A model generated the notes under the pieces. It was not told the DNA's origin. It saw only the letters and a list, made by a program, of their open reading frames with translations, and ran no database searches. Of a stretch of 64,000 nucleotides of DNA, positions 26,942 through 35,513 are shown piece by piece. A program made the translations under genes and the position numbers. Every line of letters begins with the position of its first letter. The stretch's first letter is position 1. Where the stretch lies: positions 3,224,001 through 3,288,000 of the forward strand of contig OZ244817.1 in the NCBI GenBank assembly GCA_965220305.1, read 5' to 3'. This DNA comes from G965220305 sp965220305. GTDB lineage: Bacteria; Chloroflexota; Dehalococcoidia; Lucifugimonadales; UBA3495.

Positions 26942-27331
26942 CTAAGAGGCTGGCGCTCCCCGGGGACGCCTGGGCGTGGTCTTTTCTTTGATTCTGGCGG
27001 CCCGACCCTGAAGTCCGCGCAGGTAGTAAAGTTTGGCTCGGCGGACCGCGCCGCGTCGGGTAACTTCGAGGGAGTCGATCAGGGGGGAATGCAGCGGGAA
27101 AATACGCTCAATTCCTATGCCGGCAGTGATGCGTCGCACGGTGAAGTTGGCCGACGGACCCTTGCCATTCTGGCGGCGAATCACCACCCCTTGGAATGCT
27201 TGCACCCGCACCCGGTCCCCTTCCCGGATGCGGAAGTTGACCCGTACGGTATCGCCTGGGCCAAACGCGGGAATATTGGGGTTGCTATCCGCCGGGACCA
27301 GTTGGGGCGCTTCCATTGCCGTACCTTCCAT
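26942..27331 (-). CDS. rplS: 50S ribosomal protein L19
   Basis: 129 aa from ATG 27331; ATG 27316 has a better ribosome-binding site (GGAAGG 7 bases away) and is an equally good start. Marks: FGPGDTVRVNFRIREGDRVR, QAFQGVVIRRQNGKG, FTVRRITAGIGIERIFPLHSP and RRGAVRRAKLYYLRGLQGRAARIKE. The C-terminal tail is basic and Pro-rich. It lies ahead of priA on the same strand. Confidence 0.96.
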   Translation of the reverse strand: MEGTAMEAPQLVPADSNPNIPAFGPGDTVRVNFRIREGDRVRVQAFQGVVIRRQNGKGPSANFTVRRITAGIGIERIFPLHSPLIDSLEVTRRGAVRRAKLYYLRGLQGRAARIKEKTTPRRPRGAPAS

Positions 27332-27497
27332 GTACTACCTAGCCGTTGCACCGAACTTTCCAACCCCGATGCCAGCCCCACGCTTGCGTCGTCGGCGCTT
27401 CCGCCAAGGGGCTAACTATCACGGGTCAGGGTGCATTCGCCAAGGCTATAAATCGTGGTATCAGGATAACATACCCCCCGATGATTTGGTACTGGCG

Positions 27498-28436
27498 CTA
27501 ATCCAACTCTTTTAACGCCTGGGTAACGGACGCAAAGGAGGGTCTGTGGGACTTGCTGTCCCCAATGAATTGCCACCGAATTATCCCGGACTTGTCCAGT
27601 ACGAAGGTTGCTGGCGCGGCCAGGCCATCGTTGAGTAGGTCGAAGACCCCGTATTGGCGCACCACCTCACCTTCCGGGTCGTACAGCACCGGGAACTGAA
27701 TCCCCAGCCCTGCCACGGCATAACCGGCTCCGGTCAGGTCGTCGGTGCTGATTGCCAGCACTTCGGCGTCCAAGGACACGATTTCCTGATAGTTTTGGTT
27801 CAACTCCACGAGCTGCGCCCGGCAGTACACTCACCAGAAGGCCCGGTAGAAGACCAGAACAATATTCTTTTGCGCCAGGTAAGACTCCGACTCGACCACC
27901 CTCCCGTCGGCGCTGGGCAGGGTGAAGTGCATTGGCTGTGGGCCCGCTCCGTCTTGGGACACGTTGGGGTCGCTCGTAGTTTCCGACCCGGGCGTGGGGG
28001 AAGCATGGGGAGTCGCTTCCAGAGCTGGGGTGGGGGCTATCGTTGGTCCTGCTTTGACGGCAGAGGTAGTTTCGGTGGTAGTTTCCGTGGGGTCTTGAGG
28101 GGACTCCACCGCAGGTCCCGTCTCCAAGACCCTTGGCGCGGCGGTGGGCGTAGCAACAGGTGATTGTTCCCCGGGGGAGACGCTGGCTCTTGCCGGGGGA
28201 CCAGTTTCTGGGCTAGTGGACGGGCCTGGTTCCCTCGTTGGAGGCCCGGACCCATCGCCGGGGCTGCCGCCAAGGGGTGGCGCAACGGTCGCCGACAAGT
28301 CCGAAGCATCGGTAGAATTGGCCTCCGGGGCCACTGTGGTAGATTGGGGACCCGATGGTGAAGGGGCTACCGGCGCTGACGCCCCGGCGCAGGACACCGT
28401 CAGCAGCAAGAGAAACCCAAAGGCGACTCGGAGCAT
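27498..28436 (-). CDS. Lipoprotein peroxiredoxin-like selenoprotein (UxxC), UGA read as selenocysteine
   Basis: Two open frames (27834-28436 and 27498-27830) lie in one phase, separated only by UGA at 27833-27831. Read through, they form a single 312-aa protein. Residues 1-17 are a lipoprotein signal (MLRVAFGFLLLLTVSCAG, Cys about residue 17). About 150 residues of Pro/Ser/Thr-rich linker follow, then an AhpC/TSA thioredoxin-fold domain (FTLPSADGRVV, IVLVFYRAFW-U-VYCRAQL, VLAISTD, FPVLYDPEGEVV, APATFVLDKSGIIRW). Relatives have W-C-P-Y-C here; the UGA replaces exactly the peroxidatic Cys (U202, resolving C205). A hairpin at 27801-27815 fits a bacterial SECIS. It probably reduces peroxides at the outer face of the membrane. 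Alternative: a nonsense mutation. Confidence 0.85.
27801..27815 (-). promoter_or_regulatory. Candidate bacterial SECIS element (peroxiredoxin)
   Basis: Within the coding sequence, starting 16 bases after the UGA on the - strand: stem CAGCTC/GAGTTG (27815-27810 with 27806-27801, one G-U pair) and loop GTG (27809-27807). A two-base internal loop is followed by a further GG/CC pairing below. The loop begins 22 bases past the UGA and opens with G, as bacterial SECIS elements require. Confidence 0.7.
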
Positions 28437-28553
28437 GAGACACACCGTTTGACTACAGGATGGGCTGTACAGCCGACGCAATAGGTTTACGCGCCTACCC
28501 GGGGGCTGGATTCGTCGGGAGTAAGGACGACGCCCGTGGTTGTTGGCCCCGGT

Positions 28554-28850
28554 CTAATCGCTCAGAGCGACGCGGCGGTACCAGGAACCTTCCACCAGGT
28601 CTTGATAGAGGGCTATGCGTTGGTGGCCTTCCACCACAGCGTTGAAGTGGAGGCGAATAATCGGGCGGCTTCCCTGCCACTCTCCGTCAAGCTCCCAGAG
28701 GTTTTCTATGGAGTCGATCCTGCTCCATTGGTCGGCGAGTTTCACCCAGGCATTGCCTGCGCTGTCCCTCTCTTCAACTTCTACGGGCACCCAGTTGCTC
28801 AGGGATTGAACAACGGTCGTGTCCGGTACGGCCAGGGTTCTCGTTGCCAT
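28554..28850 (-). CDS. Small hypothetical protein (DUF6504-like)
   Basis: 98 aa from ATG 28850; an open frame runs to TTG 28871. The layout WVPVEVEERD, a short strand pair, IENLWELDGEWQ and the C-terminal GSWYRRVAL resembles a small beta-rich family seen in Actinobacteria and Chloroflexota (DUF6504), whose function I do not know. It has no signal peptide and is rich in Trp. It is oriented like the selenoprotein gene, which starts about 120 bases downstream of its stop. Confidence 0.6.
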   Translation of the reverse strand: MATRTLAVPDTTVVQSLSNWVPVEVEERDSAGNAWVKLADQWSRIDSIENLWELDGEWQGSRPIIRLHFNAVVEGHQRIALYQDLVEGSWYRRVALSD

Positions 28851-29070
28851 GCGCTCTAACCTCATGCCCAAAGTTTGTTCCTAGCCTGCATGATATAGAA
28901 CATTTGTGCGCTTGACAATACCCCCGTGTCACCGGACTTCCCCGCTGGAAGCTGCGCTGTCATTGTGGCACAATTCCTGGCGTTGGGGGAGTCCTGCCCT
29001 CTCCCCACAATGTCCCGTAGGGTAGCTAGACTACTATGGAACTCCCGGTAACTCCTACCTCGGTTACCGG

Positions 29071-32000
29071 ATGAGAGAGAATCGAAAAAGCATGTTGCAT
29101 ATTTGCCGCTATTTCCCGAGGAAGCAGGTTGTTCTACTGGGCGTTATGTTGGTGTTCCTGGCGGTGTCATCGGCTTCCGCCCGCAGCGCCGACGCGGACG
29201 GACCGGGCCAGGGTTTCCAGCGCCAGTACCGGAGTTTGCCCGAATCGGTTGCCGGCCTGCTGCTGCCCGTGCCCAGGCAGACCAGCGGAGACCCGTCGGA
29301 GTTGCTGAACGCCGGCCTGTTTGACCGGGAGGGTCCACAGCAGGTCGTAATTCTCCTGGCGACTCCGCCGGTTGCCGACCCCTCCGGTCACCACCGGAAC
29401 GAACTCCAACTGCACCGGCGCAGCATTTTGGATGAGCAGGAGGCCTTCCTGGCGCGGGCGACTGACCTGGTTCCAGGCATCCGGGTGCTGGGACGCCTCC
29501 AACTGGTGCTCAACGCCATCCTGGTGGAGATGGACGCCGCGTCCCTGACGCAGATACTCAACGACCCTGCGGTACGGCGCATAGCCCCGGTCGTGGATTA
29601 CCCGCTGGCCCTTTCCGAGACCGTGCCCTACATCGGCGGGGATAAAGTTCACGACCTGGGGTTGGACGGCTCGGGGGTCCGGGTGGCGGTGCTGGACTCG
29701 GGCATCGACTACACCCACGCAAATCTGGGTGGCCCCGGCACCCGGGAAGCCTACCGTGCCGCCTATGGCGCCGACCCGTCCGATGGCCGAAATGCTACCA
29801 GAGACGGGGCCTTTCCCACTGACAAGGTGGTGGGAGGCTATGACTTTCTTGGCGAGTTGTGGCCCTTTGGCCCTCGCGAACCCGACCCGGACCCCATAGA
29901 TTTCGACGGGCATGGTACCCACGTCGCGGACATTATTGGCGGTAAGGACGGGGTAGCGCCGGGGGTCGAACTCTACGGGGTGAAAGTATGCGCTTCTTTG
30001 GCCCCGTCCTGCAGCGGCGCGGCCCTATTGCTGGGAATGGAGTTCGCGGTAGACCCCAACGGCGACGGCGACCCGGAAGACCACGTTGACATCGTCAACA
30101 TGTCCCTGGGAGCCAGCTACGGTCAACCCTTCGACGACGACCTTTCCACAGCCGTGGACAATGCCGCCAGGCTGGGCGTACTCACCGTGGCGGCTTCGGG
30201 CAACGGCGGGGACCGGCCCTACATCACCGGCACGCCCGCTGCTGCGGCGTCGGCAATCTCGGTGGCCCAGACCCAGGTTCCGTCGGCCTTCGTGCCCACG
30301 GCGACGGTGTTGCAGCCCCCGGCGGCGGCTGGAGACTATGACCTGGCCTTTCAACCCTGGTCGTCGCCCTTGACCCAGGTTATCGAGGGGCAGGTCCAAT
30401 ACGGGGACGGTTCCGGGGGCAACCTCCGGGGCTGCCGTCCCTTTGCTCCCAAATCCCTGGAGGGCCTGCTGGTGGTGGTGGACCGGGGACGGTGCTTCTT
30501 CAGCGACAAGATTCGCCATATTCAGGAGGCCGGGGGAGTCCTGGGAATAATTGCCCGGGTGAACCCGGGGCCGCCCTTTGCCGGGGCCTTCGGCGGGGGT
30601 AACCCTATCACCATTCCGGCCTACATGATTGGGCGGGCCGATGGAAATATTCTCCGGTCGGGAAAGGCGCGGGTCCGCATGACCCCCGGCCAGGGCTTCT
30701 CCCTGGCTGGGTCGATGGTCAACAGCTCCTCCCGGGGGCCAGAGTACCAGAGCCACCGCCTGAAGCCGGAGATAGGGGCCCCGGGAGCGTCGCTATCCGC
30801 GGAAGTGGGTACTGGAACGGGACAAACGCGCTTCGGCGGAACTTCTGGGGCGACGCCGATGGTCAGCGGCGCGGCGGCCCTGCTGCTGCAAGGCCATGCC
30901 ACCGGCTTCGGCGGCAGACCGGAACTTGAGGGGCTCGCCCGGCCCGGTCCGATGTCTCCCCTGGAAGTTAAGGCCCGTTTGATGAACACCGCCAGGGTGA
31001 ATATCCGAAACTCGCCAGCCCCGTCGCCAGCCCCCATCAGCCGTATCGGCGCGGGGGAGTTGAGGGTGGACCGGGCTGTTGCCTCCCCCATAGCCCTTTG
31101 GGATAGAGACGCCCCCACCGGCGCCCTGGGTTTCGGCTTTGTTGACGTAGCGCAACGGCGTTTGACCCTTACCAAAAGGGTGATGTTGCGTAACTACTCG
31201 GACGAGGAGCGGACTTACAGGTTAAGTTCAAGCTACCTGTTTGCCAATGACGCGGCGACGGACGCAGTCACCCTCGCCTATCCCGCCGCCGTTACTGTGC
31301 GTCCCCGGGCGGATACCAGTTTTGTCGTCGCCCTGAACATCGACGGCTCCAGGCTGCGGAACAATTACATGAACTCCGGCCCCCAGGGTGGCAATCCCAT
31401 ACCCTTGAGCCTTAACGAATACGATGGCTACCTGGTGTTGGACGACGGCAACCACACCCTCCGAATCCCCTGGCATGTGCTACCGCGCAAAGCAGCTAAT
31501 TTGGTCGCCAGGGGTGCGGGAAACGGGGAAGAAGCCGGCGGCTTTCAGTCGCTGAGTCTCGCCAATTCGGTAGAACTTGCCAACCTCGGGATGGGACCGG
31601 CCCAGAACCAGGCCTATTCCCTGTTGGCCTTCAGCCCTCCCCTCTTAAAAGGCGGTAGGGGCGAGCAGTCCCCGGTGCCCGACTTACGCGCTGTCGGCGT
31701 CCAGTCCTTCAACGCCCCTGCGGGGGTTTGCTCCGACCGGCCTTCCTACGTCCTGGCCTTTGCCGTCAACGCCTGGGAGCCCCAGACCCACGCCAATTGG
31801 CCCGCCATGTACCTGTTCGCCCTGGACACTAACCGGGACGGAGCCGGGGACTTCATGGTATTCAACGCCGACGCTAGTTTGGGGGGCGGACCCTTTCAGG
31901 CCCGGAGTTTGACCTGGGCCTTGGACCTCTCCAACGGCAGCCTGTCGGCCTTCTTCTTCACGGAGCACGCTACCAACACGGCCAACACCGTCCTCTACGT

Positions 32001-32400
32001 CTGCGCGGAGCAAATTGGCAGCCCGCCCCGCTACGGAAAGGTTGACGCAACCGTCAACGCCCTGGACGTCTATTTCGGTGGGCCGGGGGACGAAATAGAC
32101 GGGCTGGTCTTCGCCCCCTTTGGCGAGACCTACGTGGCGGCGGCGGCGCCGGACGTGTCCAGGGAAGCGCGCGCGGCCATGTCCCTGGTCGGCTTTGATA
32201 CTGTTGCCGAGGACTCCCAGGACCTGGGGCTGCTGCTGTTTACCAACAGTGACCGGGGTCCTTCCAGCCGTGGAGGGGCTACCTTGGATACCGAAGCGCT
32301 GGTGTTGCTTCCCCCGGGGCAGGACCAGTCCTTCCGGGTGTGGGCCCCTACCAAGTTGGGAGATGAAGACGCGGGTTTCCCCTCCAATGCCCCGGAGTAA
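29071..32400 (+). CDS. Secreted subtilisin-like serine protease (S8) with PA domain
   Basis: 1109 aa exported protease. The N-terminus has a basic stretch and hydrophobic signal (about residues 18-38, QVVLLGVMLVFLAVSSASA). An inhibitor-I9-like prodomain (about 90-190) precedes the peptidase domain. Catalytic residues are Asp209 (VAVLDSGIDYTH), His281 (DGHGTHVADIIGG) and Ser592 (GGTSGATPMVSGAAALLL). The long gap between His and Ser holds a PA domain at about residues 400-530, with paired Cys. About 500 C-terminal residues form beta-rich domains without recognised family; no anchor helix is seen. Probably scavenges protein outside the cell, in line with the peptide importer at the left edge. 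Confidence 0.93.
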   Translation: MRENRKSMLHICRYFPRKQVVLLGVMLVFLAVSSASARSADADGPGQGFQRQYRSLPESVAGLLLPVPRQTSGDPSELLNAGLFDREGPQQVVILLATPPVADPSGHHRNELQLHRRSILDEQEAFLARATDLVPGIRVLGRLQLVLNAILVEMDAASLTQILNDPAVRRIAPVVDYPLALSETVPYIGGDKVHDLGLDGSGVRVAVLDSGIDYTHANLGGPGTREAYRAAYGADPSDGRNATRDGAFPTDKVVGGYDFLGELWPFGPREPDPDPIDFDGHGTHVADIIGGKDGVAPGVELYGVKVCASLAPSCSGAALLLGMEFAVDPNGDGDPEDHVDIVNMSLGASYGQPFDDDLSTAVDNAARLGVLTVAASGNGGDRPYITGTPAAAASAISVAQTQVPSAFVPTATVLQPPAAAGDYDLAFQPWSSPLTQVIEGQVQYGDGSGGNLRGCRPFAPKSLEGLLVVVDRGRCFFSDKIRHIQEAGGVLGIIARVNPGPPFAGAFGGGNPITIPAYMIGRADGNILRSGKARVRMTPGQGFSLAGSMVNSSSRGPEYQSHRLKPEIGAPGASLSAEVGTGTGQTRFGGTSGATPMVSGAAALLLQGHATGFGGRPELEGLARPGPMSPLEVKARLMNTARVNIRNSPAPSPAPISRIGAGELRVDRAVASPIALWDRDAPTGALGFGFVDVAQRRLTLTKRVMLRNYSDEERTYRLSSSYLFANDAATDAVTLAYPAAVTVRPRADTSFVVALNIDGSRLRNNYMNSGPQGGNPIPLSLNEYDGYLVLDDGNHTLRIPWHVLPRKAANLVARGAGNGEEAGGFQSLSLANSVELANLGMGPAQNQAYSLLAFSPPLLKGGRGEQSPVPDLRAVGVQSFNAPAGVCSDRPSYVLAFAVNAWEPQTHANWPAMYLFALDTNRDGAGDFMVFNADASLGGGPFQARSLTWALDLSNGSLSAFFFTEHATNTANTVLYVCAEQIGSPPRYGKVDATVNALDVYFGGPGDEIDGLVFAPFGETYVAAAAPDVSREARAAMSLVGFDTVAEDSQDLGLLLFTNSDRGPSSRGGATLDTEALVLLPPGQDQSFRVWAPTKLGDEDAGFPSNAPE

Positions 32401-32531
32401 GTTGCGGCGCATGGCGGCGGTGCGTTTCCGGGTGGCGGGTAGCCATTCCTCTGCCGATTGTTAATCCACGTGTTTTCCTGCCGAACATCCAGGTGGTACG
32501 GGGCCGGGCCAGAGGCAACCCAACCCGTCGG

Positions 32532-33455
32532 TCAGGTCAGTACGGCTTTCTGGAAAATCTTGGCAGGGGCCAGCTTCTTGAACCGCTCCGGGTACATGGC
32601 CTCGGCCAGACCTTCCATAACGTCGATGACCCTGGGGCCGTGTCGGCTGGGAATCTGTCCGTCAAAGAAATAGACCTGGTCCTGCTGCACCGCCTTCAAC
32701 GTTGGCCATACCGATTGCCGGAACAGCACCTTGCGGGACTCCTGGATGGTTCGCTCCATGTCGAAGGCGCAGGGCATCACCATTATGTAGTCGGGTTGGT
32801 ACTCCTGGACTTCCTGCCAGCCAACCTCCCGCGACTTGCCCCACTTGATCGCCAGCCCCTCGCTGCCTCCCGCCAATTCCACCAGTTCCGGGCTCCACTG
32901 TCCGGTATTCCGCAGGGGGTCGAGCCAGTCGATGCAGAAAACCCTGGGCGGTTGGGAAACGTCCTGTAGCCGCGAGCGCACGCGTTCCACCCGTTGCCGC
33001 AGGCTCTCCACCAGGTCCTGGGCGCGCTCTTCGACCTCGGCGGCCCGGCCAATGCGCAGGATGTTCTGGAGGATGTCCTCCAGGCCCGCAGGGCGAACAC
33101 TGAGTATCTGCGGTTGGTAGTCCAGCGCCTTGGCCGCCGTTTCATAGACCGACCCGCTGCCGATGGCGCAAACCTCGCAAATCTCCTGGGTTAAGATTAG
33201 GTCGGGCTTTAGCTCCCGTAGCAGGTCGCCGTTAATCCAGTGGACCGGGTTATTATTGGCCCGGGCCTGCTGGATGATGGCGTCTATCTCGTCGCTGCTC
33301 AGGTGGGAAATGGCCCGAACGCTCTGGCTCACCACCGGCTTGGCGCGGGCCTCCGCGGGGTAGTCACAGGTGTGGGAGACTCCCACCAGTTGGTCGCCCA
33401 GTCCCAGGGCGTAGACAATTTCGGTGGCGCTGGGCAGCAGAGAGCAGATACGCAT
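32532..33455 (-). CDS. Cobalamin/ferric-siderophore-type binding protein (BtuF-like), no signal peptide
   Basis: 307 aa with the class III solute-binding fold: MRICSLLPSATEIVYALG, VGVSHTCDYP, LKPDLILTQEICEVCA, VFCIDWLDPLRNTGQWSPEL and the C-terminal VYFFDGQIPSRHGPRV. It starts directly with the first strand, with no signal peptide or lipobox, as in the cytoplasmic cobalamin-binding relatives common in bacteria. Three Cys in the QEICEVCAIG region may matter for ligand binding. No permease is adjacent; the gene is 6 bases upstream of the channel gene at 33462-34442. Confidence 0.85.
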   Translation of the reverse strand: MRICSLLPSATEIVYALGLGDQLVGVSHTCDYPAEARAKPVVSQSVRAISHLSSDEIDAIIQQARANNNPVHWINGDLLRELKPDLILTQEICEVCAIGSGSVYETAAKALDYQPQILSVRPAGLEDILQNILRIGRAAEVEERAQDLVESLRQRVERVRSRLQDVSQPPRVFCIDWLDPLRNTGQWSPELVELAGGSEGLAIKWGKSREVGWQEVQEYQPDYIMVMPCAFDMERTIQESRKVLFRQSVWPTLKAVQQDQVYFFDGQIPSRHGPRVIDVMEGLAEAMYPERFKKLAPAKIFQKAVLT

Positions 33456-33461
33456 AAACTA

Positions 33462-34442
33462 TCACTTCGTCCATTTGCGGGTAAAAGTCACCAGAAACAG
33501 GGCTGTTAGGAACAAGCCGATAAAGGACTGCACCCCACCCAGGTAGCGGAGCCAGTTGTCGGGATGTTTGATCCACTCGCCGTAACCCAAGGTGGTGAAG
33601 GAAACCAGGGAGAAGTAAAAGGAGTACCACATTCGGGCCAATAACTCCCCCCATCCGGCGTTGGAGAGTTCCGAAGGGGGATAGAGGAAGTAGACCACCG
33701 CGAAGCCCAGGACGACCAAGCAAGCCGTCAGCACCACCCGTATGGGACGTTCCCCATAGCCGAAAAGCAGCTCGTGGGTGCCGAGCCAGAGGAACACAAT
33801 CAGGTTACGCCACCAATGGAGGTTGAGGGCTAGTAGTACTCGCCAGGGATGTCGCCAGCTCAGCTCACTGGTCAACCCTTCCTGGGCTTCCAGGCGTTTG
33901 CAGACCCACTCACGGTAAAGGAACTCCCCGGCAATGTCGGACAGCCCGTGGTTCTGGTGCCAAGTGTTGAGCTGACGGTAGATTGACCGGGCATTGTTGT
34001 ATATCTTGTCTCGTTCCCAAGCATTGATATAGTCGTGGCCCCATTCTACATCGTCCAGATTGGTCTGGTCATCTATTCTTACGGCCAGCAGGTGCGCCCC
34101 CTGCATGTCGGCTTGCATAAGGAACGCCCCCCGGAGGTCGGCCCGGAACAACTCGGCTCCTTGAAGATTGGCCCGGAACAGGTTGGTTTCCCGAAGGTTG
34201 GTGTGCCCCAGGGCGGCTTCCCGGAGACGTATCTCTCGGAGGTTAATTTCCGACAGGTCCGCCGACTGGAGGTTGCGAAAAGTTAGGTCCAGGCCCTCAG
34301 CCGTGCCGCCATTGACGCTCATCAGCCTCTTAAGGTCCTCGCGGGACATGGGTTCGTCGCCGGACAATACGGCATCCCGGCCCCAATGTTTAAGCCACCA
34401 GTCCACCGACTCCCTGGTGCGGGGCAAAGGTTCGCTGTTCAC
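33462..34442 (-). CDS. Pentapeptide-repeat protein fused to a two-helix K+ channel domain
   Basis: 326 aa. Residues about 50-120 are pentapeptide repeats, visible as A(D/N)LxG-like steps (FRNLQSADLSEINLRE, NLFRANLQGAELFRADLRGA, MQADMQGAHLL). A linker with a helical region (about 130-190) follows, and the C-terminal 110 residues hold a TM helix (VVLTACLVVLGFAVVYFLY), a pore helix with the selectivity filter TTLGYGEW, and a second TM helix (SFIGLFLTALFLVTFTRKW). It is probably a tetrameric K+ channel with a cytosolic beta-helix domain. It follows the BtuF-like gene by 6 bases. Confidence 0.87.
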   Translation of the reverse strand: MNSEPLPRTRESVDWWLKHWGRDAVLSGDEPMSREDLKRLMSVNGGTAEGLDLTFRNLQSADLSEINLREIRLREAALGHTNLRETNLFRANLQGAELFRADLRGAFLMQADMQGAHLLAVRIDDQTNLDDVEWGHDYINAWERDKIYNNARSIYRQLNTWHQNHGLSDIAGEFLYREWVCKRLEAQEGLTSELSWRHPWRVLLALNLHWWRNLIVFLWLGTHELLFGYGERPIRVVLTACLVVLGFAVVYFLYPPSELSNAGWGELLARMWYSFYFSLVSFTTLGYGEWIKHPDNWLRYLGGVQSFIGLFLTALFLVTFTRKWTK

Positions 34443-34552
34443 ACCATCATCCCACTAAATTAATACCTAGCGATTATACATCAATGGGCCGGGCGAGAAT
34501 GTAGACACAGATGACTCCGGACGCGGTTTCCCTGTACCGCATCGGCGCTTCT

Positions 34553-34581
34553 TTGAGGGCCGATATTCTCCATGATACAAT
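34553..34581 (+). promoter_or_regulatory. Promoter of folD
   Basis: -35 TTGAGG (34553-34558), 17-base spacer, -10 TACAAT (34576-34581) with TG one base ahead of it. The same TTGAGG -35 with a 17-base spacer recurs before rpsF. Confidence 0.75.
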
Positions 34582-34613
34582 CTTAACCCAAGAACACCAC
34601 GGTGAAGTTATCT

Positions 34614-35501
34614 ATGGCGAAGGTCCTGGACGGAACAGCCCTGGCTGAAGAGGTCCGCGCGGAGGTGGCGGCGGCGGTCGCCCATCTGGGACAAGACCAG
34701 GGCATTACCCCCGGGCTTGCCGCCGTTGTGGTAGGGGAAGACCCGGCCTCGGCGGTGTACGTGCGGAACAAAGGGCGGGCCTGCGATGCCGTGGGCATGT
34801 TCAGCGAGACCTTCCACCTGCCCAGCTTTACTTCCCAGGAGGAACTGCTGGAATTGCTGGGCAAACTGAACGACGATGCCCGCTTCCACGGGATATTGGT
34901 CCAACTTCCCTTGCCAGCGCACATCGACGAAAATACGGCCATCGAGACGGTGTTGCCGGGCAAGGACATCGATGGCATTCACCCCTATAACCTGGGCAAG
35001 TTGGCCCAAGGGACCCCCGCCTTCATACCGGGCACGCCCGCGGGCATTCAGCAGCTTCTGTTGCGCAACGGCTACGACCCAGCGGGACAGCATGTGGTGG
35101 TGTGCGGGCGGAGCAACATCGTTGGCAAGCCCCTGGCGTCCCTGTTAATGCAGCGTCGGGAAGGCTCCAACGCTACGGTCACGGTCTGTCACACCCGCAC
35201 TAGGAACCTGGCCGACATTACCCGCCAAGCCGATATTCTGGTGGCGGCCATAGGCCAACCCCGGGCGATTACCGCCGACATGGTCCGGGAAGGGGCTGTG
35301 GTCATCGACGTGGGCATCAACCAGGTTGAGGACGCCAGCCGGCGGCGGGGCTATCGTCTGGTGGGGGATGTTGACTTCGAGCCGGTTTCGGAAAAAGCCG
35401 AGGCCATCACCCCGGTGCCGGGAGGTGTGGGGCCCATGACCATCGCCATGTTGTTGGTCAATACCCTCAATGCCGCGCGCCAAGCTACCCCAAATCTATA
35501 G
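34614..35501 (+). CDS. folD: Methylenetetrahydrofolate dehydrogenase / cyclohydrolase
   Basis: Bifunctional one-carbon enzyme. 295 aa from ATG 34614, preceded by GGTGAAG; the frame is open from GTG 34602. Marks: VLDGTALAEEVRAEV, AVYVRNKGRACDAVG with the catalytic Lys, LVQLPLPAHID, GRSNIVGKPLASLLMQR (NADP loop) and VPGGVGPMTIAMLL. It works with glyA (54680-55924) on the same folate pool and is 12 bases ahead of queA. Confidence 0.97.
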   Translation: MAKVLDGTALAEEVRAEVAAAVAHLGQDQGITPGLAAVVVGEDPASAVYVRNKGRACDAVGMFSETFHLPSFTSQEELLELLGKLNDDARFHGILVQLPLPAHIDENTAIETVLPGKDIDGIHPYNLGKLAQGTPAFIPGTPAGIQQLLLRNGYDPAGQHVVVCGRSNIVGKPLASLLMQRREGSNATVTVCHTRTRNLADITRQADILVAAIGQPRAITADMVREGAVVIDVGINQVEDASRRRGYRLVGDVDFEPVSEKAEAITPVPGGVGPMTIAMLLVNTLNAARQATPNL

Positions 35502-35513
35502 TTTCAAGCTGTC

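Noticed and set aside
27498..27830. Stand-alone 110-aa AhpC/TSA protein starting GTG 27830
   Set aside because: It would begin in the middle of the thioredoxin fold, without the first beta-alpha unit or catalytic residue. The upstream frame supplies exactly the missing part, so a Sec-containing single gene is better.
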